DNA of 64,000 nt from Haematobia irritans (GCF_050003625.1 NC_134401.1:64263242-64327241), one strand, 5' to 3'. Numbered from the stretch's first letter, positions 43,737-55,740 are shown. Program-made: numbers and translations. The notes: a model not told the origin generated them from the letters alone.

Positions 43737-44439
43737 TATTTAAAGATTTGTTGTTTTTTTCTTATTTGTTGATATGTTTAATAAAATATTTATTTTTCAA
43801 TTGGTATTGTAGTGTATTATGTAGTGTAGTGTATTACTATATATTTTATTTTGACGAAAATGAGTAAATTATACACCATTCATAGAATTTTGGCTTTGAC
43901 TTTCAATTAGAAGTGGGAATATCATTTATACAAATTTTGGTTGATAAGTATTTGCAACAATGTTAATATTTAATATGACTCGAATCGAAAATTGAGAAAT
44001 TATTAAGTAGCGATGCATTTCAACTTGAGGATAACACTTGAGAAATTATTGCTAATGTGTTGAATTTTACTGTTGAGGGTAATGTCTGTTTTTTGTTGAG
44101 AACGCGATTTTCAACAATTTCTCAACTTGAATGTTACCCTAATCCTTTGAAAAAAGATTTGAAAAATTTTTGAAATTTTGCATTTTTCAAACGTTTGTGT
44201 TTATTTGGTAGCGACTAAAGTTTGTATATTGCTTTATATACACATGCACATGTACGAAAACATAATATATGATATGATATCATCATATGATATTGAATTG
44301 AAGCGTCACTTATCCGTTTTATATGTAGACCCATATGTTAAACAATTTATTAACAGTTTATCGAATGAATTCAAAAGTAAAAGAAGTCATAATATTTTCT
44401 TTCTTTGATGTTTTTATACATGTATAGGGGTATGCATAT
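43737..44439. other. unassigned sequence with fold-back potential
   Basis: Around 44020-44150 the phrases TTGAGAAATTATTG and CAATTTCTCAAC form loosely complementary segments. No gene seen. Confidence 0.3.
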
Positions 44440-45224
44440 CCCAGCCAAAAAAAAAATTGGAAGTTCTTCCAAAGGCACAACTTTAAAAGCACTTCCAGAA
44501 GATGCACTCCTAATGATGTTCTTTATTTTAACTACCCAGGAAGTTCTTTTAATTACATTTTTTTATAACTTGGTTTTTTCATACTTTTAATGGATAATTT
44601 AAACTTTTTTTGTTTCAAATAGGTTAAAACAGAGTAATAATTCATAAAATGGTACAAATCATTTAAATTTTGTCCACAAAAATGCTAAATCCTATCTGAA
44701 AAAATTGTGAATGTTTGAAAATGTTTGAGGTGAAACGTTTCAGACAAGAGTTATGCTATGGTCACACTGGGCAAATATTTGACAGAAATCAAAAATGAAT
44801 CCGTCGCCACAGCCAAACCAGAAAACATATTTAACACATATGGGATATATAACATCACGGTAGGATTATTTTCCAAAAACAGTATCCAGATATTTGGAAA
44901 ATGGTTCTGGAAAAATGTTTGACACTCATTTTGGTCAAATATTTGCCTAGCGTGACCATAGCCTTAGAATCCATTAAAAATTATAAAAATTATTTATTTG
45001 ACAAAATATCACAGAATTTTTTAACCCAAACATAACCCAAAACATTGAATTCGGCTCACACCTAAAGATGTGATGCAAATTCAGTGCAACGGCTGTTGAA
45101 ACGGAGGACTTCCGTCTTTTGACAAGCCCATGTTAAAATCATTGCTTGCGTGTCAATTTTGCACCACTTCCGGATCCGAAAAGAACATTTTCATTACTTT
45201 TTTGGTGACGCTTTTTTTGCTGGG
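44440..45224 (+). mobile_element. CCCAGC-family MITE, type 1, split by a Harbinger-type MITE
   Basis: Ends CCCAGCCAAAAAAAAAATTG and GCTTTTTTTGCTGGG, flanked by AT on both sides (44438-44439, 45225-45226). About 573 bp after removing the nested element. Confidence 0.85.
44755..44963. mobile_element. PIF/Harbinger-type MITE (209 bp)
   Basis: TIRs TGCTATGGTCACACTGGGCA and, inverted, GGCTATGGTCACGCTAGGCA extend to ~30 bp (…AATATTTGAC). Flanked by TTA (44752-44754 and 44964-44966), the target typical of PIF/Harbinger. The host copy at 23099 shows the empty site GCGTTAGAATCC. Confidence 0.85.
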
Positions 45225-45890
45225 ATGTTTTGTTTTGCTTTTTTTTTATTCAATAAGTAGTTTTTGTTTTGTTTGTTGATATCCATGTCTCAACCATACA
45301 TGATTAATTCCATCTTTATTTTAATTACATATATTTGTAAAGTCAAAAGTCGTGTTTTCATAGCGGTATCCGTATATTTTCAGAATGATGGGAAAATATG
45401 TTTCTCACACAGTAATACGAGTATATACACGTGGACTAAGTAGAATGTTTTTCCACCAATTGTTCGTTTTATGAATTTTTATCGTTGTGAATGGACCAAA
45501 TTTAAAAATTAAAAAACAACGTTGTTTCATTATAAAAATGAATAATTATGCAATGCTACATTATTAGTTTAATTGAAATCTTGATTTGTTTTCAACTAAA
45601 TAGGCAAAAAATGATTAGATTAGTCAATTTCTTTATTGAGTAAAAGAAAACAAAATAGCATATGCAACAGATATTTATACTTAAATTCAAAATTCGAGAG
45701 TACAAGGTCGCTTGTAACTAGTAGCATAAAGATATTTGAATAATCATAACATCAATAAATAAAATATAAAACGTTGAATGAAATAAAATTCAGTGTAATA
45801 AAAAATAATACTGTGACTATTGTGAACGGGGTTTGTCAGAGTGCATCCTGTTAGTACTTGTACGCTGTTTCATGAATCATTTTCTATGGC
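45225..45890. other. unassigned sequence
   Basis: AT-rich, with no recognised gene or repeat end. Confidence 0.3.
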
Positions 45891-45892
45891 TA

Positions 45893-46525
45893 CACTGAAA
45901 AAAAAGCATACTCGGTTCCAAAGACTTTGTCTTTACTTTAAAAAATTTGGTATTGATTCCGAGCCAAAGAAGAGGAGAATACAAGTAAGGATACTTTTAA
46001 GACACAATTCTTTTTTAAATTTAAGTTTTGTGTACTTGCTTCTAGGAAGCAAATTTTAATTTTTTGCTTTCTCAGCTTTTTTTCTTCATATGCTATCAAA
46101 GTTCTTTAAAAACGAGTTAACGGCAACTTTATTTTCCAAATTAGGACTCGACTTCCAGTAGAAATTATGCTATGTTTGAAGTAAAAAACTTCTTTAAAAT
46201 AATGTTTTGAAAAACATGTCCTATATTTGAACGACAAAAAGACAACAAATTTAAAGACAATTTAATTAAATTTAAAGAATTTTTCTGAATTATTAAAGTC
46301 AAGTTGACCTTAGCCTATAAATTTTTTCTTTCATGTTAAGATACCCATTTTTAAGTCAAATCACTTAATTATAAGGACAATACGACTTCATTGAAAAGTT
46401 TATCGACTTTTCGACAAGGAAAATAACTTTATTTTAGAGAAATGCGTCTTCTATGCTAAGCAAAATTTGTATTCGTATTTTAAAGACATGAAATCTTTGA
46501 CCTCACGACAATATTTTTTTCAGTG
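45893..46525 (+). mobile_element. CACTG-family MITE, uninterrupted (633 bp)
   Basis: Ends CACTGAAAAAAAAGCATACT and ATATTTTTTTCAGTG, TA on both sides. Serves as the empty-site reference for the SINE insertion at 28576 (ATTATAAGGACAATACGAC near 46368). Confidence 0.88.
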
Positions 46526-48090
46526 TATGCAGTATTATCTCAGTTTTTTGTTTTGCATATGCATTCGAGAGAGACATATTTTTCTACTTATCAACCATGT
46601 TTTTCATTTCGATTTAGCTCATTTGGAGAACATTCCGATTGGAAAGGTGTTCTTCAATCCGAATTAGAGAAAAATTCTCTAAATATTTTAGACCAAAGAC
46701 AAGTAATATATACCAATTTGAATGACAATATATTATAAAATAATCATCCAAAATTGCATTAAAAGGCATGTATTTAGAAAGTAGAATATGTGTTCTTGCT
46801 ATTTCTTACATTAAATAAGAAATCGTTAATAACAAATAGGTCTCTTTTTCCTGTGAAACTTTAGAGTGTGATTTTCTCTAAATGAAATGAGAAACCATTT
46901 GAGAGAAGTAAGAGTATTAAACATTGCAACCAGAAAAAATACAATTTGGTAACCCCGAATGGTAGAACCATATGACAAAAAAAAAAAAAAAAAAACATTT
47001 ACCATCAATGACGCAGGAAACAAATTTTGTAAAATGTAAGTAAATAAATATTTTTCAATAAAACTACTAACAATGTCACATTTAGCAGGGAAAAACACAA
47101 AACTTCTGCCCAAGATCAAACACTTTCGATTGTTTTACTTTACTTCCTCGATTAGCAAGAGGATTTGAGAAGGAACACCGTGTGGACCAGTGAAGGATGT
47201 TAGCAATTGGATGGCAGGATTGGCCGCTTAATAATATTAAGAGGAAATTTGCATTCAACAAGCATCACTTAACACGCACGGAAGAAAAGTTGGCTGTTAT
47301 ATGTGGATTGTATGCAGCTGTAGAAGGAATAGAACGTGCTAAAACGTCTATGGGATCTGAAGAATTCCTAAGCAATGTCTTCTAACTCGGGACTCTTGAA
47401 ATTTGCGTTTCTATAACACCAAAACTGATAATAAAAATCCAGACGGCATTTTCAATAACTCGTCTGAAGAAATAATTTTTTCGCCGAAAAAACAGCTGGC
47501 TCGGAAATGAGAGTCAAAACCACTCTTATTTAAGAACAGGAAATTTGTGCCGAAAATAATTAAAGTTGATTTTATTATTTTGTCAAAATAGACTCGAAAA
47601 TAAGAACATAGCTGTATTTCTCTCATGAAATTTGACGGCGCAGCAACTTTTTTCCTCCGAATTTTTTCTTTGTACCAATTGAAAATGAGTAAGGAACATT
47701 TTATTTGGATGATAAGGATTTTAGCTATTTTTTGAGGAAAGATATCCAATTATTTTGTCAGTGCTATACCGGATCTATTACCCTGCGATCAATTTGTAAT
47801 CCTGGTTTTATTTTGAGAATAAATTCTTGTATTTTGACCAATTGTTTTACTATTAATTTTATCAATTTTACATTGTAATCCTGATTTTGATATTGGAAAA
47901 AGTAAATTTTAAAATATCCGTCGGCATATGGTTTTACAGGTATACTTATTTTTGGTCATCTCTTCGTTTACAGAGATTCCTGTGTATTTTGCCTAGGTAT
48001 TGCAGCCACGTTTTTCACGTGCACGGGCAAACCTCATCTAAAACTTGCAACATTTGCCGATTTTCTGTGTTTTTCGCTCGCCCAAGTGGA
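46526..48090. other. unassigned sequence; weak small ORFs
   Basis: Contains an A-run near 46977-46996. The 62-codon plus-strand frame at 47197-47385 (LTRTEEKLAVICGLYAAVEG) looks mildly protein-like but matches nothing I know. The 112-codon minus frame at 47411-47749 is AT-driven. Confidence 0.25.
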
Positions 48091-48094
48091 GAGG

Positions 48095-48130
48095 TATAAA
48101 TGATACCCTACAAGCGTCAGTGCAGTCAGA
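48095..48130 (+). promoter_or_regulatory. candidate TATA-type core promoter
   Basis: GGTATAAATG at 48094-48102 is followed by GCGTCAGTGCAGTCAGAG at 48115-48131, which has two initiator-like TCAG motifs 22-33 nt downstream of the TATA start. The sequence upstream is locally GC-richer. No linked gene is identified, so this may be a transposon promoter or chance. Confidence 0.22.
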
Positions 48131-48653
48131 GAATTTTATTCGTTGGAGAAAACACCAAAGACATTGGAAGTGACAATACTCACATATGAAAACATAAACT
48201 TATAGAAACATGAACAATCATAAACTCTAAAAATTAGTTCGTGTTTAAAAGTTTCAATCAGTGAAATACGAAGAAATCGCGTTTAAAATCGAATTATATT
48301 TTTCTTTTGTACCAAAATTGTCGGTAACGAATAATATTTTCAAATCACTTTTTTTTTGCGTAAATCCCCCTTTGTGTTTGGAATAGCTAGAAATTATTAA
48401 TTAAAATTTACAGCAATAAATTCTGCGGAAATCCAGTGAAGGATCCTTCATCGGTGTACCTATAAAAGTGTGATTACTCAATTTCCTTTTCCCTACTTTA
48501 TCCACTGCATTACCAACCAAAATTCACCAAAAAGGTGAATATGGGAACAGGATTGATGGTTGGAGTGTAGATGAGTACCTTTTTATACAATCCAAATCAA
48601 AAGACTTGTACCTGTTCGTATAAATATTTAGCCACCCAACTCGAAGCAAGAGC

Positions 48654-49062
48654 TTAGCCCAGTGGTATAAGCTCTGCTTCACAGTTGAAAGGCGACCGCT
48701 TAGGCGCAGTTAAAAAGAAATTATTTTTGTATATTTTTTGTTAGTCATTGCATTTTAATTATTAGAATATAGTCTTTCGATTTATAGTTGTATAAAAATA
48801 TTTAGTTGTTGAAGTTGTATCACGTGAACAAGCCAATTTGGTTTCGTTTCTTTCGCGATTAATTAAAGTAAAATAAAGAAAACTTAAAAGTAACACAAAA
48901 TCCGAAGAAGTAGGTTAAATACAGTTTTAGGCAGACCGAACTACCGAGCAGGCTTAGACTAGTGGTTTAAGCTCTAGCAACATATCGGGATTAGCCTTTT
49001 GGGTTGAGTTGAGATTTGCAAATGTAAGGTAAGGTCGTAGGTTTGATCCTGGTTTTCGGCGA
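48654..49062 (+). other. two tRNA-box-like segments
   Basis: TTAGCCCAGTGGTATAAGC near 48655 fits an A box and is echoed by CTTAGACTAGTGGTTTAAGC near 48953. A B-box-like GTAGGTTTGATCC follows near 49038. Spacing is too long for a tRNA, so these are probably SINE or pseudo-tRNA debris. Confidence 0.3.
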
Positions 49063-49101
49063 TGGCCAAATCAGTTTTTTATTTCATTTGAACAAATAAA
49101 A

Positions 49102-49724
49102 GGTTGGCTGATAAGTCCCCGGTCTAACAAAGAAAAACACATTTTTTGTCCAAATTCGTTTTTAATATTCAACACAGTTTCCTTCAAGAGCGATACAACA
49201 GCTATAACGACCTTCCAATTTTTTGATACCATTTTGGTAGTACTCCTTCTGTTTTTCTTCAAAATAGGCCTCAGTTTTTTTTCTTCATATGGGGCCGTTT
49301 TTCCGCGATTTCGACCTTCAAACGCTCCAATACGCCATATAATAGTCACTGTTGATGGTTTTTCCCTTCCTAAGATAATCGATAAAAATTATTCCATGCG
49401 CATCCCAAAAAACAGAGGCCATTACTTTGCCAGCGGACTTTTGAGTCTTTCCACGCTTCGGAGACGGTTCACCGGTCGCTGTCCACTCAGCCGACTGTCG
49501 ATTGGACTCAGGAGTGTAGTGATGGAGCCATGTTTCATCCATTGTCACATATCAATGGAAAAACTCGGGTGTATTACGAGTTAACAGCTGCAAACACCGT
49601 TCAGAAGCATCAACACGTTGTTGTTTTTGGTCAAATGTGAGCTCGCGCGGCACCCATTTTGCACAGAGCTTCCGCATATCCAAATGTTGATGAATGATAT
49701 GACCAACACGTTCCTTTGATATAT
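49102..49724 (-). mobile_element. deleted DD34D mariner copy
   Basis: Same left TIR (GGTTGGCTGATAAGTCCCCG) as 38148. About 220 bp of the transposase C-terminal region are deleted near 49278, and the element is cut at 49724, so the N-terminal half and other TIR are missing. Retained frames show TMDETWLHHYTPESN and KSAGKVMASVFWDAHG; the first catalytic D is intact here. Confidence 0.88.
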
Positions 49725-50206
49725 TTCAAATCGCGGCTCAGCTCAAGTAACGAATATTCGAAAATTTAACTAGATTTCAGTTATATTGTACATTATTTTT
49801 ATATTCTGCATGTTTTACGGCCATTACCATATAAATCCGTTAGACTTTAACTCCCAGTTAACAGAAAGTAAAATCGAAATATCTTCTCTCCGGTTAACTT
49901 TAACTGAAAAATTTCTAGCAGTTAAGTTCCTAACTGGCATATGACACATGTCCATTGTATGGTTTAAAAGTTCGTTCGCTAACGTAGCACTAACTGAGCT
50001 TCATGAAATTGGGGGTTGATCTTCTTTAAATGTTTAAACGTTATCTGCTTATTGTTAGGATATATTTGGTTAGGTAACATTTGTTTAGGTTAATTTGAAT
50101 TTTTGAATACGTTACCTCAGAAACCCTGAATTATGAAAATAATTTCGTTTTATAGATACATATTTTATTATAGGGAATGAATATATATTTGTGCTTGACG
50201 ATTCAT
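49725..50206. other. unassigned sequence
   Basis: Has AGTTAAC / GTTAACT motifs (49855-49900) but no clear element ends. Confidence 0.3.
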
Positions 50207-50208
50207 AT

Positions 50209-51488
50209 CCCAGCGGCGTAGTTCATGTGGTTGGAAGGCCTCCTTCCAGGCCTGTCTAGGCATTACAGAGGCCAGCTTAGGACATTACACCTTCCTTTCC
50301 ATTAAACATAGGGTGAGATTGGAAGGCAAGGCCTTATTTGTAGCTTCCATAAAAGACCCTTCACCAGCCCTCCAAAAAGAAGGAGGCTTACAGGAGTGTA
50401 TATAAAACACCTACATAATTACTGATAATATAACTACTTCTCACGTCCTTCCTTTTGTAGGCATGTTGTAGCGCTATGCGGGTTCTAGTTTAGGAAGGCC
50501 TTCCATAAACATTCCCAAAATAATGCCTTTATGATAAATAAATAATCCGGTATTAAATTTTTATGCTTTTGTTTCAAATTTATTTATTTTTAACATTAAA
50601 AAAGAGATTTCAGAGATATATAAAAACATAAAGAAAATGTCAAGTTACTCCCCAAGATATCACTATATTTGATTCGTCTGAGCTCTATATTCTTTCTGCG
50701 TTTCGGTAAATTTATTGTCAAGATCTGAAAGAACTAAAATGCATTAAAAAATGAAAATAATAAAATACAATTAAAGACTTACCGTTAGAGTTTTATACTT
50801 AAGGTTACTATCGCAAATGCGAAACACTTTATAATTTGGAAGACGTACGTACTTTACCAGATCAAGAATTCAACTAACGAATAGCATGTACTGGCGTACG
50901 CTAAATTATTATCCACATGGCATTAATGAAAATATTTTCTGACATAAATAGTTATAAATTTCAAATGTTGCTATGTTTCATTTTTGTTTTTGTTTGGGGG
51001 TAGAAAATGTTAAAATACAATTCCTCTAACATACACGAAATCCTACGCATTCCTAATAGCTTATTTTTGGAAGTGGAAAGCAATGCAATTACATGCCTAT
51101 TCATTTCTATTTGTAAGTCGGGGATTGTCATAATATGAAATAACCGTTTGACTTCCAAAGGCATTACAAATGCATTCTAATTATAAAGTAATAGGAATGT
51201 AAACAATTTGAAAGCTCTCTTTTAAACGAGAGCAAAAGACATTTCTCTTGCTACATAATTTTAACACCCATGCTATACAACTTGCTATAAAGAAGGCAGA
51301 GAGAATGTCCGTGTGCATAATATGAAAAAAGTAAATGAAACGCAATGCTTAAATACAGGTCTGATTTTAGAAGGCTTCCGATGAATGTAAAATTAGTACA
51401 CATGCATGCCTTATAAACACAACTCCTTCCAATTTAAGGCATTTAACATGCCTGAATTTTCAAGGTCCTTCTCGATTCCGCCGCTGGG
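50209..51488. mobile_element. CCCAGC-family element, type 3 (1,280 bp)
   Basis: Ends CCCAGCGGCG ... CGCCGCTGGG, flanked by AT (50207-50208, 51489-51490). The interior carries repeated GGAAGGCCTCCTTCC-like palindromic motifs and no recognised gene. It shares only the termini and flank type with types 1 and 2. Confidence 0.75.
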
Positions 51489-51878
51489 ATGGAATTGCCT
51501 TTTGGATGTGTTTAAATGTAGTTGTCGATCGTTTAAACTTATTTGAAACATCGTATACTGCATTGGCTAATTTTTAATTTTCACTAAATATATGCATTTT
51601 GTGTCCAATTGTGACTTATTAATTATAATTAAGTTCTAAGATATTTCGTGGCAAGTGTGTAAATTATAACTTGACCACTTATATCCGGAACATACTACGG
51701 TGAGCACATAATCCCTCTCAATAAAACCCAATAAAACAATCTTGACAACATTAATTGGAAAACCCATAGATTAGAAACTCATTGACACGAAAACGTAAGT
51801 GTGTAAAAAAAATCATAGTGGGAAGCCCAAGTCCGCGACGGAATACCAGACGGCTAGCAGCGTGTCGCCGAATTAAAA
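51489..51878. other. unassigned sequence
   Basis: No gene or repeat boundary recognised. Confidence 0.3.
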
Positions 51879-52728
51879 TATATTATCATTCCTTTGCAGA
51901 AATTGGGATAGTGCTTGTTGTTGCCTGGCCACGTGGAAACTCTTTTTTTGTTTTGAAATAACTCAACAAATAACAAATAATCTATTATCATTTCTTGGCA
52001 GAAATTGGGATAGTGCTTACACTGAAAAAAATATTGTCGTGAGTCCAAAGATTTCATGTCCTTAAAATACGAATACAAATTTTGCTTAGCATAGAAAATG
52101 CATTTCTCTAATATAAAGTTTTTTTCCTTGTCCAAAAGTCGATAAACTTTTCAATGAAGTCGTATTGTCCTTATAATTAAGTGATTTTACTTAAAAATGG
52201 GTATCATAACACGAAAGGAAAATTGTTTAGCGTAAGGTCAACTTGACTTTAATAATTCAGAAAATTTCTTTAAAATTAAAATTTCTTTAATTTTTTTGTC
52301 TTTTTGCAACTTGACCACAAAGCAAAAAATCGTTAAAAAATGGGACATGTTTTTCAACACTTTATTTTAAAGATGTTTTTTACATAGCATAATTTCTACT
52401 GGAAGTCGAGCCTGAATTTGGAAAATAAAGTTGTCGTTAACTCGTTTTTAAAAGACGTTGATAGCATATGAAGAAAAAATCTGAAAAATCGAAAAATAAA
52501 GATTTGCTTCCTGGAAGCAAGAACATAAAACCCAAATTTAAAAAAGAATTGTGTCTTAAAAGTATCCTTACTTGTATTCTCCGCTTCTTTGGCTCGGAAT
52601 CAATACCAAAATTGTTAAAGTAAAGACAAAATCTTTGGAACCGCGCATGCTTTTTTTTCAGTGTATTGTTGCCTGGCCACGTGGAAACTCTTTTTTTGTT
52701 TTGAAATAACTCAACAAATAACAAACCA
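51879..52728. repeat. local tandem duplication carrying a MITE
   Basis: GCAGAAATTGGGATAGTGCTT occurs near 51897 and again near 51999, and TTGTTGCCTGGCCACGTGGA at 51918 and 52667. The second unit is split by the MITE at 52020-52663. Confidence 0.7.
52020..52663 (-). mobile_element. CACTG-family MITE (644 bp)
   Basis: Inverted copy of 45893: ends CACTGAAAAAAATATTGTCG and TGCTTTTTTTTCAGTG, flanked by TA on both sides. Interrupts one unit of a local duplication, whose other unit shows the empty site. Confidence 0.87.
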
Positions 52729-52730
52729 GC

Positions 52731-52805
52731 AAAAAAAAGCGTCACAAAAAAGTAGCGAAAATGTTCTTTATGGATCCGGAAGTGGTGCGAAATTGGCGTA
52801 GAAGC
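52731..52805 (-). mobile_element. terminal fragment of CCCAGC-family MITE (type 1)
   Basis: Begins CCAGCAAAAAAAAGCGTCAC and continues TTATGGATCCGGAAGTGG; truncated after 75 bp. Confidence 0.6.
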
Positions 52806-52829
52806 TTAGGGACGCCAGACGTGTTCATT

Positions 52830-53208
52830 CCTAGCAAAAATGAAACACTATTTCAGCAGGATTGTAAGGGAGAGAGTCAGTACCAACTGCTTACAAAACA
52901 ACCGAATCAGCGCTGAATTTTGTGGGCGATGTCCCGATTTAGAGCATGTTCTACATAGCGCTGATATAATTGCTCAGAAGTGGTATATAATCTTGAGTAT
53001 AGCATTGTTGGCGTGAAGGAAAACAGCTCTACCTTTCATGCATCTATACTGCATAAATTGGTTGCCATAACGTAAGCGAATGATCATAAACTAGTTTGAT
53101 TACTCGCTTACGTTATTGCCACCGATCAAGCAGTGTGGATGCACTGTCTACTTTTTGTATACCAAAAAGCGCAACTAAACTCTTACTGCTGGAGTATTTT
53201 TTGCTGGG
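52830..53208 (-). mobile_element. CCCAGC-family MITE, type 2, second copy (379 bp)
   Basis: Ends CCTAGCAAAAATGAAACAC and AGTATTTTTTGCTGGG with TT on both sides. It keeps the ATAACGTAAGCGA ... TCGCTTACGTTAT hairpin of copy 1, while the second hairpin is degraded. Confidence 0.82.
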
Positions 53209-53392
53209 TTTTTACAAAATGTGCTCTTAAAACAAGATAGGCCAAAAATGCTCTATTTCTGGTTAAGTGTTCCGTTTTATGCAACACAACAGATACTACT
53301 ATAACGCTATTCAACAAATGGTAAAAGTAAACCGAATATACATAAATGTCACACTACGAGATTTTCCTACGCCGTTATTTTCTAATTAACTA

Positions 53393-53951
53393 CACTCAAA
53401 AAAAGTTTACTTGGATCTAAAGATGCGGTTTCTTTAAAATAAAGAAATTTTTTAGTTACCCATCTGTCCTTAAATCTAGGACCGGTATATTAATAAAGCT
53501 ATTCACGTACAAACAAATACCAGTTTAAAAATCCAAATTATAGCGGATACCTCAAAATAAAAATGTTTTCCTAATTCCAAAAAAACTTTAAACGAAAGAT
53601 GCTAAATTCTCAAAGTAAGTCTTAGTCTATATTTGAAGCTATTTTATCTTAAATCTTAAGATTCAATATTTCAGTTAATTTAAGGACCATTTCTTTAGAT
53701 CAAAAATTTGTTTCTTTATTTTAAGGAAATTTTTCCTTAGTTAAAAGACATGCGACTTTAACGGAGGGACACACATTTACAAAATTTGTGTCCTAAATTT
53801 AATGAAAAAAATTTTTAAAATAAAGATTATAAACCTCGTTTTTATTAAAATGTCATTATTTTAAAGAAATTTGTCCTTAATATTTTGTAAATTGCGTATC
53901 CTAAAATTTAGGTTGAATAATCTTTAATATCACGTAACTAGTTTTTCAGTG
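53393..53951. mobile_element. CACTC/CAGTG TIR element (559 bp)
   Basis: Ends CACTCAAAAAAAGTTTAC and ACTAGTTTTTCAGTG, flanked by TA (53391-53392, 53952-53953). The interior is rich in TCTTTAAAATAAAG-like runs and distinct from the 640-bp CACTG family. Confidence 0.72.
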
Positions 53952-53953
53952 TA

Positions 53954-54294
53954 GTGTTTTACTTTATATATCAAACTCGAAGAAGAGCACGCCGATGTTG
54001 CTTCTTCACTTTGTACTCTGTTCTTTCTTCTTTCAAAAACATTTTTCACAAAAACACCAAAAAATGGCTTACAAAGTATTGCAAGAAAATTAGCTTGAGT
54101 TGGGTTATTTGATTTTTATGTTATGAACTTTTTGGTTATGTAATATGAATATGAATATGAATAATATGAATATTATATGAATTATATTTCAATAAATTGG
54201 AATTAAATGTTTTTCTTTTATTTGAAAAAGTGTGCTCTTTTTTCCATATGTGCTCTTTTTATAAGCTGAATGTGCTCTTTTTACCCCTTCAAAA
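53954..54294. other. unassigned sequence with ATATGA microsatellite
   Basis: Degenerate ATATGA/ATATGAAT repeats at about 54143-54190. Otherwise nothing recognised. Confidence 0.5.
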
Positions 54295-55146
54295 TCTATC
54301 ACCATTTCAACAGCCGTTGCACCGAATATGTATCAGTTCTTTAGGTGTGATCCGAATTCAGTGTTTTGGACGTGAATTACAAAATTTTGCGATATTTTTT
54401 GTAATACATTCTAATGCTTGTCTGAAACGCTTGACTTCAAATATTTTCACATTTTTACAATTTTTCTAGAATGAATTTAGCATTTTTTTTTCGACATAAT
54501 CTAAATAATTTGTACCATTTCATTAATCTTTAATCTGTTTTTATCCTATTTGAAATAAAAAAATTTTTAAAATACTCTTTATAAACATGAAAACAGTGAG
54601 TTATACAAAATTGAATTAAAAGGGCTTCCTGAGTAGTTAAAATAAAGAACATCTTTGGAAGGACATGTTTGGAAGTGATTTTAAAGTTGTGCCTTTGGAA
54701 GTACAGTGCACTCGCGGTAACGTGAACATCGCATAACGTGAACACGCTTTTTCTTACATTAACTACTCCGTAACGCTGAAAAACATGAAGTTTGACGTTA
54801 AAAGCAGAGTCACAATACCAAATACAATTTCAAATACACTTACGGAATTTTTTAGTGGTCTAGTTTGGCTTTTTCGTGAATTTTAATTATTAATTTAAAT
54901 TTCTTTTTCCATACCCACTGATATTTTTCCGATCTCTTTTTTAATTTTTTTTTTTCATGAAATTATATTAAGTTTTTAATTTTTCTAATAAGAAACATAA
55001 AAGACTATGTTATGGCAATGTTTTTTTTTCTGAAATTCGCTGAAGTTTGCTAACGTGACCATTTTCGCTAACGTGAACTCTCTTGGTTTTAATTAGTTTA
55101 CGTTACCGCGAGTGCACTGTACTTCCAATTTTTTTTTTTTGCTGGG
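54295..55146 (-). mobile_element. CCCAGC-family MITE, type 1, split by a pogo-type MITE
   Basis: Minus-strand type 1 body (CAACAGCCGTTGCACCGA, TTTGTACCATTTCATTA, AAAGTTGTGCCTTTGGAAG). It resumes after 55121 with CTTCCAATTTTTTTTTTTTG and ends GCTGGG at 55146. The far terminus is lost. Confidence 0.8.
54704..55119 (+). mobile_element. pogo-type MITE, uninterrupted (416 bp)
   Basis: Ends CAGTGCACTCGCGGTAACGT and ACGTTACCGCGAGTGCACTG, flanked by TA (54702-54703, 55120-55121). The GGTAACGTGAAC motif repeats inside. Gives the empty form of 2012-3376 and is itself inside a CCCAGC MITE. Confidence 0.9.
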
Positions 55147-55735
55147 AAGACATTACATGCTTTTATTCAACTCCAATGTTGAATATTGAAAAATCATACT
55201 TTAAGAAATCAAACCAACACTCGGTACCAAAAAAGAGGACATTTTTGCCGACAAATTTATTGTATTTATTTGTCGCGGAAATATGTTATTTTTTCTTAAT
55301 TGATGACTTGTTAGGATATAAGAAGAAAGAGTGTTGCTTAAAATTTCATAGTAAACTAATTCTATTTTACACATTTTAAGTTAATGATATTTTAATTCTC
55401 ATAAATAAAAAGAGTATATGTATACCCCTAATTGCCAATGAGATCAATGAATGGGAGGGTTTTAAATTGGTAAAAAACGTTTGTAGCAATATCGTTTTCT
55501 ACAAAAGAGAATTTCATTTCGTTTTCATGTTTAGTGCTTTGGTCTATTGGCCTGATACATTTGAATGCCTTCGCAAGGCTCATTAAGAATTGATGGGCGT
55601 ACCCTGGAAGGGAACAATTTGCTTTATTATTCCGATGGGAGCATTATTAAATAGGAACTGTTTTCCTTTTTAGTATCCCATATATATGTTATTGTATAAA
55701 TGAGTTTGTTTGTGTTACTCGACCAAGAATATCAA
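55147..55735. other. unassigned sequence
   Basis: No gene or repeat boundary recognised. Confidence 0.3.
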
Positions 55736-55740
55736 TATTA

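Noticed and set aside
47197..47385. 62-codon plus-strand frame as a gene
   Set aside because: Mildly protein-like but short, unmatched to any family known to me, and without supporting signals; left as a note in the surrounding region.
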